DNA of 64,000 nt from the NCBI RefSeq assembly GCF_036323735.1, contig NC_086040.1, forward strand, positions 2,980,321 to 3,044,320, written 5' to 3'. Under the pieces are notes generated by a model. The model worked only from the letters and a program-made list of their open reading frames with translations. It was not told the DNA's origin and did not search any database. Each line of letters begins with the position of its first letter. Within the stretch, counting starts at the first letter, position 1. Of the stretch, positions 11,029 to 23,004 are shown piece after piece. Position numbers and translations under genes: made by a program. The stretch comes from Rattus norvegicus (lineage: Eukaryota > Chordata > Mammalia > Rodentia > Muridae).

Positions 11029-11639
11029 GAGTCTTCTTTAAAAGAGAACATTTAAATACACAAGGGAAAACAATTGCAGATAATAGAAGTGACCAGAAGT
11101 TTAGAAGCTGAATGTCAAGAGTGAGTCTATAATATGATTGTTAGTGTCAGATTCTCTTAAGGATTGGACATGGGAAGGAAAACACCAGGAAAATCCCAGG
11201 CTTACTCTCCAATTGTCAAGGAAGAATACAGATAAAGGTGTAAGCACATAGACGGACATGTCTTCCTGAGTTGCAGGGAAGAGGATGGAACCACCATAAA
11301 GAAGTATGATGTAGAGATGGGAGAGAAATAGAAGTGGAGAAGTTCATATGCTGTGAATAGAGACCAAACTGGGAAAGTGATGATACTGATTCCCAACATA
11401 TCAATATGAGACCAAAATGTCTACAAAAAATACCCATTGAGTTGGTTTTGTTCTGTCCAACTACTCTTGGTATTGGGGCCTGACCTGGAGGGCTTTATAT
11501 AATCACCTGAGTTTACTTTTTTGTTTTTTGTTTTTCTATTATTTCAATTAACAATTTGTCCTGCTTCTCTGCAGGACCTATCCAATTAGCTACCTCACAT
11601 TGTCAAGTACTTTTGCAGAGAGGCTCTGGCAGAGCATAA
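11029..11639. other. Unassigned sequence
   Basis: No feature recognised up to about 11,560. The last 80 bp may be the more decayed start of the adjacent L1 3' UTR. Confidence 0.35.
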
Positions 11640-12073
11640 CAATTACAGAGTCAGATGCTCTCAAACAACCATTGAACTTAAAATAGGGTTCCCATTGGAG
11701 GAGTTGGAGAAAGGACTGAAGAAGCTGAAGTGGTTTTCAACCCTGTGAGAACAACAATACCAACCAACCAGAGCTCCCAGGGACTAAACCACCATCCAAA
11801 GATTACACTTGGATAGACCCATGGCTCCAGCTGCATATGTAGCAGTGGATAGCCTTATTGAGCAACAGTGGGATAAAAAGTCACTGGTCGTGACAAGGCT
11901 GGACTCCCCAGTGAAGGGAATGTGAGAGTGGGGAGATGGGAATGAGTGGGTAGTTTGGTGGGGGAACACCATCAAGAAAACTGTAGGGATAAAATGGGGA
12001 TTATGGGGAGGAAACTAGGAAAGGGGATAACATTTGAAATGTAAATAAATAAAAACAATTCCTGTAAATTAAA
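11640..12073 (+). mobile_element. L1 3' UTR fragment
   Basis: Rodent L1 3' UTR hallmarks in order: 'CCAACCAACCAGAGCTCC', 'GGGACTAAACCACCATCCAA', 'CCCATGGCTCCAGCTGCATA', 'GGTGGGGGAACACCATCA', 'GGGGATAACATTTGAAATG' and an A-rich tail. 5'-truncated copy. Confidence 0.85.
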
Positions 12074-12699
12074 AAGACGGAAAAAATCATTCTTAACTGA
12101 CCTTGCACATTCCATACAAATATCTTTACAGAGCGGAAAGAGGTGAAGTATGGGGACAAAGTTTCCCTATTATACTTAGTTAGGAATACCTGGCTGTTGA
12201 CAGGTAATTGTGTTCTGGAACTTAGAAGGAAATCCAACAGCACCCACATTCCACCTCAAACAAAATGATGAACACCACTACTTACATGTGGAGTTTCCAA
12301 CCACTGGAAATGCCATAATTTTATCTGCCTTGGGCTAGGATTTGTTGGTCGATGTGTTTGAGCATTCTAACAATAAAGACCGTCCTAATACAATGCAGTG
12401 TCAGGTAAGATCTCACAGAGGGCTCCTTTGCCAATCAGAAATATAACACCAAGGCACTGTCACCCCAAACACCAGAGGAAGGAGATGCACCCATGGCCCA
12501 GCATAAACCCTGAACCTTATGCAGTGTTCGTCACCATATAAAGGAAAGGTGCAGCATGTACTCGAGAGGAGCACATTGGAGCCATCATGGAAGGCAAATG
12601 CTTGTACCAAATTGAGGCAGCAAAGGATGCGGATATTTGCAGCTCGGAAACGTGCAGACTCCTTACCTTTTGCTGCCTCCCTCCTGTACTGGAAATCAC
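12074..12699. other. Unassigned sequence, possibly left part of the ERVL fragment
   Basis: No feature is recognised with confidence. The right part (about 12,519-12,699) is GC-richer and could be decayed pre-RT sequence of the next element. Confidence 0.3.
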
Positions 12700-13560
12700 A
12701 ATGGGCAGTGGTGGCATCTGGGATGGTGTTTCACTCCCGGGCCCACCCCTTGAAAGGGGGGATGGAGGAAGAAAAAGAGACCATAAAAACCTTACTGAAA
12801 TAAAACTTAATAGAACCAACACAGAGCTTCAAACAAAGCATCCTTTGGCCAGTTAACAAACTGATTGGCAAATGGAGATTTACAGTACAGTATAGAAGCA
12901 TAAATAACCTTACAGGCCAAATGAAAGGACAATTACCAGATGTAGAAGACATTTTCCTAAGAAAAAGACAAAAGGCAAACTAATTGGCTAATCACTGCAA
13001 ATTTAACAAACTTATTGTTTGGCATTCCTTTACACCTTAATTCTAGGAAACAACTATATTTTCATAGGAATGAAAACAATGGCAAATAACCAGGGTCCCA
13101 CAAGGATATAAGAACAATCCAGTCACACTACATAATACAATTTGATTGGAATTAGACTCATTTCAAAGATCACAGGAAGTCACTATCAATTTATATGTAG
13201 ATGATTTCTTCCTTATAAATATCAAATGAGAAGTAGAAAATTGTAGCTGATTTAATAGCATACTTCACAAACAAAAGATGGACCATCAATAAGGATAAGG
13301 TGAATGAGCCAGCATAGGAAATAAAATTCCACGAGGTACACTGGTCCATTAAAGGACTATCCAATCACTTGAAGTAATTAATAATGTAAAATTAAAACTT
13401 ATCAAGTTTGCAAAATAAAACGGAAACACAACATCTCATAGGCCTTTTGATATTTTTAAAAATAAATACCTTATTTACAATTGTTGCACCAGATACTATA
13501 TAACATAGTTAAAAAGCAGCTGACTTCAGCTCAGTACTGCTCCAGGAAGAGATAGTAAAG
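12700..13560 (+). pseudogene. ERVL-type pol (reverse transcriptase) fragment
   Basis: Broken translation of a retroviral RT in order: a Glu/Lys-rich lead-in ('ETIKTLL'), the finger motif 'LWPVNKLIGKWRFTV', 'INNLT-QM-GQLPDVEDIF', a Leu-Pro block, then an intact YVDD catalytic box in 'NLYVDDFFLI' (about 13,186-13,215). After that come 'RWTINKDKVNEPA', 'HWSIKGL' and a 'HLIGLLIF'-like block. The order and wording fit the class III/ERVL-type RT-connection region. Stops and frameshifts make it non-coding. No LTRs were identified on either side. Confidence 0.65.
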
Positions 13561-14194
13561 ACCATAATACAATGTACAAAACAATACTGTAATTTAATCT
13601 ATCCTAATATAGATGATACAGTAATGTTTCTCTATCCCATTCCTTCTTCATCTTGTCCTTTTATTATTTTTATTACATGCTGATTTTTCCCTCTGACTTC
13701 CCCAACAATCATGTATGCATGCTGGCTCATAGCTCTCAAAAGAGACTAGGAACAGGTGTTATAAGACCCCAAGAAAACACAAATGTCAGCCCAGTACTAT
13801 ATCCAGGAAAACTCTCCATTAACAAATTTAATTGTGATAATAGAGGAATGAAACAGCATATCGGCACAGCACGAGGAAGTAAGAGCCGTGTTAAGGCATG
13901 TCTCTGCAGTAGCTAATTTTCTGCCTGAAGACAGATAATGTTTTCAGAAAGATATAATGAAGTAAGAAGAATATGTGTCCCCCTCCTCACAGGATAGTAG
14001 GTAAAGGGTGCATAATAAGGAATAGATGAGCTATCATAAGTTTCACTAGGAAGAAAAATATGATTGGAACATATTAATGACCTTGGAAAAACAATCAATC
14101 AAGGTCAGGTGTGCCTTGGGATATAACAAGGCCATATAGCACCTGGAGAGTGGGCATAGCAGTAAAGAGCCTCGATGTTGCCTCCATAAGAAGC
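13561..14194. other. Unassigned sequence
   Basis: No recognisable gene; it could include further decayed ERVL sequence. Confidence 0.3.
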
Positions 14195-14395
14195 CTGGAG
14201 CTAGGAACTGAGGAAAGTAAATATTGGAGAAGCAGTAGCTGATGAGACCACAGAGCAGCAAAGAACTGTGACTATTGAACTTTGCTTACTGATGTCTATT
14301 TTAATTTTCTGGTTGTATGAGGGATTGTGAGGATGTGTGAATTCATCATTTTTTATTTATGCAAAGGTAAGTTTATTAAGATAAAATAGAAGTCA
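14195..14395. repeat. Unassigned repeat, copy 1 (pairs with 21,975-22,175)
   Basis: Clear direct similarity to 21,975-22,175 in the same orientation. Shared words include TGATGAGACCACA, TTTTCTGGTTGTAT and GTTTATTAAGATAAAA. I do not recognise the family. Confidence 0.7.
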
Positions 14396-14956
14396 TGCCA
14401 GCAAGGCACAGTGCTCAGTATTCACAAGCCTCCCACAGAAACTCCTGTCTTCACATGTGATTCTTTTCTAGGTATGAAACAATGAGTTTAGTAAAAGAAG
14501 TTATATGTATCACTTGACCTCATCACACATGTTACAATTTCACAATGACGAGTGTTTCAGAGGAATACACGGTTTTGTATCTCTGAGGAAAATGTCCTTG
14601 GAATGCAATCTATGAATTTGGGAGTCACCTTTTTTTGTGCTGGATGTAGGCTATTCATTTTGGCCAACTGCTGTTTTCTTTTGTGGCAGTTTGTCTGTCC
14701 TTTATTGCTTTTTTGTTGCGTACTTTCTCTTCTCACTTTCATATAACAACTTCCTGGATTTGCACACATAAGAATGATTTTGTTTCCAATGGTGTATACT
14801 CTTTTTACTTATAGTGCTCTTGTGCTCTCCTCGGACCTGAGTCGAAACCACACTAGGAGAGGGTTGGACTTGATGGGGAATGGCCACTCCTTATTAACGA
14901 TACAGCTCTTCTTGTTATATGAAGTCAACTGCACTTGGAAATCTAAAGGACACAGG
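14396..14956. other. Unassigned sequence
   Basis: No feature recognised. Confidence 0.4.
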
Positions 14957-14957
14957 T

Positions 14958-14991
<34 letters not shown>

Positions 14992-15000
14992 AAACACATA
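14957..15000. repeat. (CA)n microsatellite
   Basis: About 14 CA units, then CAAACA variants. Confidence 0.93.
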
Positions 15001-15350
15001 TCCTTGGAGGTAGTAGGAGTGATATCACCACATCTGGTATGAGCAAAGAGATGTGATTCCCTTGGATTAAATAAACTGTGATGAAGGTACAGGTCTAAGC
15101 CACAAGACACCAATGAAGTTTCAGCAATTTTCATAATGCAGTGGTTGTCAACTGAGTACTGAATTGCACGGGGTATATTTGTTCCTAATAGTTAACAGTT
15201 ACTGAGGTGAGGGGATGTCATTTCTGCTAAGTGATATATCCCTTGAGAAGTGGCTCACTCTCTCATAAGTTAAACCCAATCCACTCTGAGGCCAAAAATC
15301 ATAGTTAAACTCAGTGTGTTATGATCAAAACCAGGGGAATAAAAAGATAT
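15001..15350. other. Unassigned sequence
   Basis: No feature recognised. Confidence 0.4.
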
Positions 15351-15500
15351 GAGGGAAGAAGGAGAAATGATAATGAATAGAAGAAGAATAGGAGGAGGAA
15401 GAGGTAGAAGAGAAGGAAGAGAAGGAAGAGGAGGAAGAGAGGAGGGTAGAGTAGAATGTGGAGGTGGTTTAGATGGAGTGAGAGAGATGATGGGAAGGAA
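15351..15500. repeat. Purine (GA/GGA)-rich tract
   Basis: About 150 bp of almost only A and G, with AGAAGA and GGAAGAG repeats. Confidence 0.85.
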
Positions 15501-15781
15501 TCTTAATCAAGGATATTAAACCCATATACTGTCAAATAGATTTTAAAGAGTTTAAATGGGGCAAAGTAGGGGCTCTGTGGTAAAAAGCACTGATTTTTCT
15601 TATAGAGTTCCTGATTTTCATTCCCGGAATGTACATGGTGGTTTGCAGGTATCTGTAATGGGAATCTGCGATCTTTTTTGGTGTGTTTTTAGGCAGTGAC
15701 AGTGTACCCACATACATGAAACAAACAAAGTTTTTTTTTAAAGGTTTAAATGACTTCATTCACCGAATGCAATAAAATAAC
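15501..15781. other. Unassigned sequence
   Basis: No feature recognised. Confidence 0.4.
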
Positions 15782-15810
15782 TGTGTGTGTGTGTGTGTGT
15801 GTGAGTGTGT
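15782..15810. repeat. (TG)n microsatellite
   Basis: About 14 units with one GA interruption. Confidence 0.93.
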
Positions 15811-15951
15811 AAAATTTAGAAATGATATTTCACAAGTACATACAAGATGACAAGTAGTAATGAAGGTGAGCTCTGCAATCACTCCCCACTTATAGGGTAG
15901 GATTTTTCAAGAAATAGAATTAAAAGGATTATATTATAAAAGACACCACTG

Positions 15952-16025
15952 GGGCTGAAGTCCTGGTCAATGTCTGATGAGTGCTTAGCATACAAAATGC
16001 CCCTGGGTGTACTCTGTAGCCACAA
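15952..16025 (+). mobile_element. Possible ID/B4-like SINE fragment
   Basis: 'GAGTGCTTAGCATACAAAAT' followed by 'CCCTGGGT' resembles the central ID/B4 sequence. It is very diverged and no tail is seen. Confidence 0.35.
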
Positions 16026-16633
16026 ATGAGAGACAATGAAACTATTGAAAAAGCATTTGCCAGACAGGAGAAGCAAAGAAAAGAGAGCAAAGAGGTTTGG
16101 TAATCCCAAAAGATGAGTAAGAAGCTGGAATTTAAGTCTTAGGTAAGTCCCATGCACAATGTTTCTAAACACAGGCGAAAGAATGAGTTTTCTGGTGCCT
16201 GTCGTTCTGAGGAAAGCTTGTTATTTCTGAGAAATAGACTTAAGTCAGAGGCAAAGAGATGTCCCCTGGACTCCTTGAGACCCTGTGACTATCAATGTTG
16301 GGACTTCAAGAGTAGTTGGTTGGCAGGGACCAAGGCACAGAGTTCTGTCACAGAGACCAGTGCAGTATCTGTTTGACCAGAAACAACATGTTTTACGCTA
16401 GAAATGACAGGATATTTTCTCTACAGGACTCCTTGGAAATACTGCCAGTTTTAGAGGCCAGAGGTTCTTGCCTGCAGTTCTTATGCAGTAAAATGTAAGC
16501 AGGCTGATGACCTACAAATGAATTTGACAGCATTATTTTGATATGTTTTTACTTTCCAAAAGATGTGTGCTGGATTTGTCTCTCAGTGTTACTTGATTAA
16601 ACTTGCCAAAATCATTAGGAGAAGTGTTTGAGG
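16026..16633. other. Unassigned sequence
   Basis: No feature recognised. Confidence 0.4.
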
Positions 16634-16676
16634 TATGAGTACTAGGATTAAAGGCTTACAACACCATATCCAGCCC
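16634..16676 (-). mobile_element. B1 SINE end fragment
   Basis: 'AGTACTAGGATTAAAGGCTT' then 'ACACCATATCCAGCC' matches the reverse complement of the B1 start (GCCGGGCGTGGTGG...TTAATCCCAGCACT). Confidence 0.6.
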
Positions 16677-18831
16677 TATCATCTGGAACAAAGGGAGCAG
16701 CTAGAGGCTATGAACGAGTGGTGTGAACATCAGTTGCTGAGTGAATGTGTAGGCCAAGATGATGTACTGTGTGTGTGTGCTACAGTGAGCAATGTCATTC
16801 CAGCTCGAGATGAGATTTGGCCTTTGTGGAATGTGAGCTTGCCTTGCTGGACTGAACTTACTGAAAAACATTGGTTGTGTTTTGTTCTGATTGATCATTG
16901 ACTTGGGATGGTTTCCTTTCACTCTGTGTATGGTTCCCAGGATGCCCTGGCCAATAAGAATAGTGCCAAAATCAAAGAACTTTTCATAAAGTGCTGGGAC
17001 TATAAAGCAGCCCATCTGGATTGACTGCCTTCCTTCCCAAGACTTGGAAAATCATAGCAATGTTAGAAAGCTCTTCCTCCTGATCAAAGATATTACTCTA
17101 AGTAATGCCCAGATTGTTTTCCCTCTTCCACTGCACAATCAATAAAGTCAAATAAAATATAAATGAAGTTACTGGTCATGTAATTGAATAAGGCAAATTC
17201 TCCCTTAATATATATACTAATCCCACTACACCAAAATATATCTCCAATTCTGTGGTTTGCCCAGTGACCAAACACAACACATTCTCTTGAACTCAATTAA
17301 ATCAGAAAAGAACATACCATACAATAACCTTTGACTCAATTGATAAGGCATAATTTGGTCATCTAGCCATACAAAATCCTATACTCATTCACACCTTAAG
17401 AATAATCATAACAACCTGTAAATACACAGAGAGAAATCTTAACACTTCCGGCTATGTTCTCTCTGTTCTTCCGTCCTCTTGCTCCCATCTCTTCATCCTA
17501 TAAAACTTTTCTCCCAACATTCCTTACTTCATTTCCAGTGATAGGCATTGTTCTATCCTATAACTGCCTTCACCTGTATAATGATATCACCTACAGTCAG
17601 AGGTTACTTTCTTGTCGTTCTTGTGGAGGGCTTTTCAATTTGGAACTGAGCTTTTGCTAGGAATTTCAGAATTATTTCTCTTTTTCCTGAATAGATGTTT
17701 ATTTTGACCTATTGCATTACCTCGGATTTGTAAAAAAATATTAATGTAGCAAATACACATGTATAAAAAAGGGGCTTTGGGCTAATTTTGAAGAAAGTAC
17801 TTTGAAAAATTAACTTACTGAAGCAAACTTGAAACAAATCTACACAAAGTTATCATTAGAGTTAAGTAGGATTGCTTGTGTATATTCAAAATTTTTCTTT
17901 GTGTTCTTTTTCTCTTTTCTGGAAAAATTAAGCTGGTCAAGTTTGTCTTCATCATTCATACCAGTACTTCTCATGTAAGAGATTTTTCTTCTTATTTACA
18001 GAAAGAAGAGCTCTAATTGATGGTTGTTTAAATTTAAGAAATATCTTTTCTTTGTTACTCTATCCTCCTTTCTTCTTCGTTGGATTGATCTAAAAAATGA
18101 AAAGTTTTGTAACATAAGCATAAGTAACCTCTATCTCATACTATTCTAAAGTAGGAAGGACTTCCCAACCAAAAAGTAGAATAAACAATAAAAATGAACA
18201 CCAGTTCCTCTACGTATAGATGACACAAGGAAATAATAGTAATGTGATACTGTGTTGCTGTGAAAATTTAGAGTCACCCTCCTATAAATTTGACAGTCTA
18301 TAGAGGACTGGAGATTTTTCCAGGAATTCATACACTTAAATCATAACATTCCACAATCTTCTAATCTTATTTATTGTAAGTATGCTTCTTAGTCCTGGTC
18401 CAAACACAAATCTTTATCTCCATTTGAGTCCTTTTTCTGTCTCCTAGACACTGGATCTCAAGTTTCTAAGTCAATTAAGGGGCATGGAAATCTAAATTAG
18501 ACACACTGCTTTTTCAAATCTCATCCTTTGCAATGAAAGAGGGCACTGATTAAGAGATATTGAAGGAGTAAATGAAACAGACACAACTGCTGCTAGGAAG
18601 AAGAAATAAACTAGTGGCTTAGAAGCTGAAGAGTAAATATCAAGGCAACCTGTCACTTTGATAGGCTTCTCAGATCTTACTCCCATCCAATCAAACACAG
18701 AATTCAGAACCCATGGAGATTTATTATGTTCTCAAACAGCTGTGATAATAGAGAGGGAATGAACAGTCCATCATTTTTATCCACTAGGACTCCTTCAACA
18801 CTTCTATTTATGTATCTGAATAGGCTTATTA
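16677..18831. other. Unassigned sequence
   Basis: About 2.1 kb without a recognised gene or repeat. 16,700-17,130 is GC-richer and ends near 'AATAAAGTCAAATAAA', which looks like a 3' UTR end, so it may be a retrocopy I could not identify. Confidence 0.35.
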
Positions 18832-19057
18832 CAGTAATTCTCAACCCTACTGGGTGAGAAAGCCTTTAGTATCGAGTGGCCCTCTCATGGGGTTCAAACA
18901 TCAGATGTCTTGCCATTAGATATTTACCATAAAACTCATAACAGTAGCAAAAATTAAAGTTATGAAATAGCAATGAAAACAATTTTGTGGTTGCGGTCAC
19001 CACAGCATGAGGAACAATATTAAAGATTCACAGCATTAGGAAGGTTGAAAACCACTG
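18832..19057. mobile_element. URR1-like hAT-Charlie miniature transposon
   Basis: Non-autonomous DNA transposon with imperfect terminal inverted repeats, CAGTAATTCTCAACC at the left and GGTTGAAAACCACTG at the right. The internal sequence is typical of the rodent URR1 family ('CATAACAGTAGCAAAAATTA', 'GGTTGCGGTCACCACAGCAT'). Flanks GCTTATTA and CCTTAATG could be a decayed 8-bp target duplication. Confidence 0.85.
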
Positions 19058-19964
19058 CCTTAATGCATAGGTGTCAGTTTCAATTGTAATACAAAAGCAA
19101 GCATTGGGGCTGGGGCAGTTCAAAGCTTTTGCCCTTGGTCATGTCTATCAGAGTTTTGCCAGTCAGACAGACAGATATCCAATCATGACTTCAGATCTCT
19201 CCTGGAATTCCACTCTAAGGACAAATTTGGGGCCACCTGAAAGACCTCACTTTTGACAGTAATCATGGACACTGTTGAGGCCAGAGCAGAGCATAGTAAT
19301 ATAACTTTTTCATAGCATTCTGAAGCACAAATGTCAATCCTTAGAACCTTAGACAAAAGGAAAGGAAAGGAGTAGAAAAGAATAAAATCACTGTATGAAC
19401 TGAGAGACAAAGCAATGTCAAAAATCAGGCTAGAGGATACTATAGTAGTAGTAGTACTTTCCCATCTTGTGCAAAGTCCTGAGTTCATATCCCAATATCA
19501 TCATAAGAATAATTGATGATGATGATAATGATGATGGTATTAATATTAATAAATGAAATTATGAAAATCAAGGAGAATATAAGGACAAATATTAAAATAA
19601 GAAAAATTCAGAACTTCAATTAACAGATGTGACAATTTTGGTCCAGTAAAAATTTTTGGTATATCCCAAATTTTAACACAGAAATAATAATCATGGTTGT
19701 TGCCACAGATATAGAATGTTCTGGAATCATAAACATATACAATTGTCCATATACTGCTCTTATCTCAGCATTTTATTATTGGTAATTTCTATACACATTC
19801 ATTGTCATTCTAAAATCCTTATTAGTGGCAAAATATCCAAGATGCTACAAAAGCAGTTAAGAAATCATATAACACCATGTAGTTGAGGCTCCTGAAAGGA
19901 ATAGCAGACCCTTGGATTTTTATTGCATGTGTGAAATAATATCAGGCTCTAGTCCTGAACTATC
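19058..19964. other. Unassigned sequence
   Basis: No gene recognised. A short (GAT)n-like stretch lies at about 19,513-19,537. Confidence 0.4.
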
Positions 19965-20255
19965 CTGGAGCCTGGCCGTCAATCCTGCAACTCTCTTACC
20001 TGATGTCTGAAACATCCTCATCACTGATTGTATGAGGAAACCAACTTGGCTGAAATAATCTGTCTAGAAATATTGGATACCCTACATCCTATGAACATAT
20101 CTGATGCACTGCACCACATCAATAGTAAAACCTTCATAAACATGGAACAAATTACAAAGTGGCTTCAGCAGTTACTAAAAAAGATGATACAGACCCAAGC
20201 CTTAGAGTCAGAATACATGGTGAAAATGAAGACTTGTCTTCGTATATGAGAAAAG
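19965..20255 (+). pseudogene. ERV1-like pol scrap (before and at RNase H)
   Basis: An 'ILQLSYL'/'NPATLLPDV'-like block is followed, after a frameshift, by 'CLEILDTLHPM' and 'SKTFINMEQITKW', then 'MIQTQAL'. The order recalls the 'LNPATLLP...CLEIL...DGSSFI..GQRKAG...WTQALP' sequence of gammaretroviral-type pol. A 73-residue frame (20,028-20,249) is open by chance. Small, decayed, and assigned from recalled motifs only. Confidence 0.45.
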
Positions 20256-20429
20256 TCACTATCCTTTTGTTACTGCACAAGTGCATGGTATGATTTAAAG
20301 GGAAAGAGCTGTCTTCACAGGTTCCAGAAAGACATTAAGATCAAAGAGTAATTCTCAGCTCTCCTGGTGAATACTTCTTTTCCTCCCTGAGTTCCCTGGT
20401 TTAAGGCTTAGTATATTAACATATTGTCT

Positions 20430-20631
20430 ACGTCAATGAATATCCTAGTAAGAGCACCAGTGGAAGGGGAAGCCAAGGGTCCTGCTAAGACTGAACCCCC
20501 AGTGAACTAGATTGTAGGGAAGAGGGCAGCAATGGGGATTAGGGGGATGTTTGCCCAGAAACGGGGAAAGGGAATAACACTCGAAATGTAAATAAGAAAT
20601 ACTAAATTTAATAAAAAAAATAAAAAATATT
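20430..20631 (+). mobile_element. L1 3' end fragment (rat young-type 3' UTR)
   Basis: Contains 'AGTAAGAGCACCAGTGGAAG', 'CCCCCAGTGAACTAGA', 'GGGGATGTTTGCCC', 'GGGAATAACACTCGAAATGT' and an A-rich tail. It is the sense version of the 3' UTRs at 37.4 and 41.8 kb; only about 200 bp are retained. Confidence 0.88.
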
Positions 20632-21974
20632 GTCTACATATAGGCTAGAGGTTAACAGGGCACTTACTCGTCTTTCCTGTGCTTGCCCAAGATACAGAAT
20701 GATGTACTGACATTCTCCTGACATACTGTGATCCACTATTGCTGAGGCTCCATGGTTCAACCATGGAGAAATTGAGAATATACAGAGAAAAGAAGGACAG
20801 CTTGAACCCAAAGGTTGGTAGTGGACACCACAGGAAAGATCACTCTGCCAGAAAATATTGGCAAGGCTCTGGTAACTAACCTTCACCAGATTCCCTGTCT
20901 GGGATCCACAATACTGAGTTGCTCACACTTAAATTTGTTGTAGACTTTGTTGGCTGACACTGTATATCTAAACAATCTGCAAGTTTTGCAGTGATATAAA
21001 TCTAAAACAGTGATATTATAAATCTATTAGAACTAGGCATATATGAGGGTCTGAGAAAATGGTCATGACTTGGAACCTGATATCCCTGATATCTGTTGGA
21101 TTGGGGAGATTAAGTGTACATGATTGTTTATAATGAAGTCTATTCTAGGTGGGAAGAGTTCACCAAAATGAATATGTTCAACAAATAGTGCCAAATTCCT
21201 CCAGGCACTGTTCCAAACATTTTACCACTCAGTCAAGATTGTTTCAGATAGTAGCTGAACATCAATAATCAAACTGGTTAATTAATGATAATGATAAAAG
21301 TATAGATGGGAAATTCATTGTGCATGGGGAATTCAGAGTCCTATTTACGTGCAAATAATGAAAAAGTCATTACAGTTTATAGTACAAAACTCTCATCATT
21401 TTCCATGAAATGGTGCATATTCCTCCTACGTACCCTGGGCCTATTGTAACACATATATGGTGGGATTCATTTATATAATTTTACATTTAAATACCTCCTT
21501 CACTGTTTCTCAGGCTTACAGCTAAACAGTGTGCCAACATCTCTAACCAAATGCTTTTCATTATCGAGGCCCTGTAGTTCTGCATATAGGAGAACTCCAC
21601 TGAACTATCTCACAGATCCATTGGATTTCTGACTTTCCCTACATTCCACAAGTTTTCATTTTGAGCCTTGTCATTGTGATACTATCTGATCCAGGGTGTA
21701 GCCAAAGGTAATGACAATAATTTGGAAAGAACTTACATGATTTTTTCCACTCTTACACTTGTTTGGTTAGGCAGCATTTTACCATGGGTTTTGCAGACCC
21801 TTGGTAAGAAGGCAGAAGCTCCCAATGACAGTGTATAAGGGATTCTGTCATGAACTTTGAACCGATGAAAATTGAGCTTTCATTAGATCTGAGGCTTTTC
21901 ATTCCCTATATATCCTTGTTAGTCTTAGCTATACCATGAAGACAGAATCATGGTCCACCCCCAACAAACTCAGA
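20632..21974. other. Unassigned sequence
   Basis: No gene or repeat recognised. Confidence 0.4.
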
Positions 21975-22175
21975 CCTACACCTTGGAATTCAAAAAGTTA
22001 GCTATCAGAGAAGTGATAGTTGATGAGACCACAAGCAGCAAGCAACAGTGCCTGTTGAAATTTGTTCACTGATATCTGCACTAATTTTCTGGTTGTATAT
22101 ATGATTGCGAGGAGGTAGGATTTAAACTTTCTTTCTTTATGCAAAGATAAGTTTATTAAGATAAAAAAGGACAGG
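21975..22175. repeat. Unassigned repeat, copy 2 (pairs with 14,195-14,395)
   Basis: Same orientation as copy 1, with shared TGATGAGACCACA, CTAATTTTCTGGTTGTAT and AGTTTATTAAGATAAAA. Family unknown. Confidence 0.7.
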
Positions 22176-22299
22176 TAATCAGGGAAAAACATCCAGGAAA
22201 GAAATAAGTGTGGAATCTGTTGTGTGTGGGTCCTCATTTATAACCAAAGCACTTGGCCTTAGTGAGTTCCAGAAAGCCTTAATTGACTCAACAGCGAAT

Positions 22300-23004
22300 A
22301 CCAGACCAGCATTTAATAAAATCTAAAATCCAAGCCAATTAAACAAAAGTCATTAGGTACAGACAAAGAGACAACCATTTTCTTAAATAACAAGGTTAAT
22401 TACCATTATTTACTGTGGTGCAAATTATTGGACAAATGTACCACCAAAAGTAACACCAAGAAGGACTATTTCATAATTACAGTACATTCCAAAAGAATTT
22501 TTGAGTTTTCCTAGTACAAGCGGTATTTTTAATATCCTTTGTAACTTTTTTTGACAGAACACTCCATATTGGTACCAAGTTCACTGGCTACATACAGTTT
22601 CTACTAAAAGCAACTCGAGTTATCCCTATACATTTAACTCTTTGTAAACTCCACCCATTTCCCTGCTTTGAAAAATATACAAGCTTTCTTACAAAAATAA
22701 TGCAAAAGTGTTGAAACCAATCTACTATAGCCTAGAAATTTGAACAACCTTTACATAGCATCCGAATTCAAAATAAAAAGCAGGCCTTACCTTGTTCCTG
22801 GTTCTTAATATTATTCTGTAATACTTAATTTATCAAAATACACCAGCTTCCAGTCAGTGTCTCCAGTAATTCATAGTCCAGCACTGAGTGAGACAAGGCA
22901 TGCCTGTTCCTTTTATGTCAAGCTCATTGTGGTCAGTCTCCATCTCCTGAACCAGCCTACAGTATGGACAGTTGTAGCTTTTCAGAACAGGTTCAGAGGG
23001 CAGA
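22300..23004 (-). other. Probable 3' UTR of Rrs1 retrocopy B
   Basis: Lies directly downstream (minus strand) of the Rrs1 coding remnant, without recognised repeats and with normal 3' UTR-like composition. The far end is not marked by a clear poly(A) tract, so the limit is a guess. Confidence 0.4.

Noticed and set aside
12517..12822. 101-codon minus frame
   Set aside because: Lies antisense to probable ERVL pol lead-in; no family recognised.
16635..17130. GC-richer block with a 3' UTR-like end, possible retrocopy
   Set aside because: No protein recognised in any frame; a database search would decide.
20028..20249. 73-codon + frame as a small gene
   Set aside because: Its residues fit decayed retroviral pol better than a host gene.
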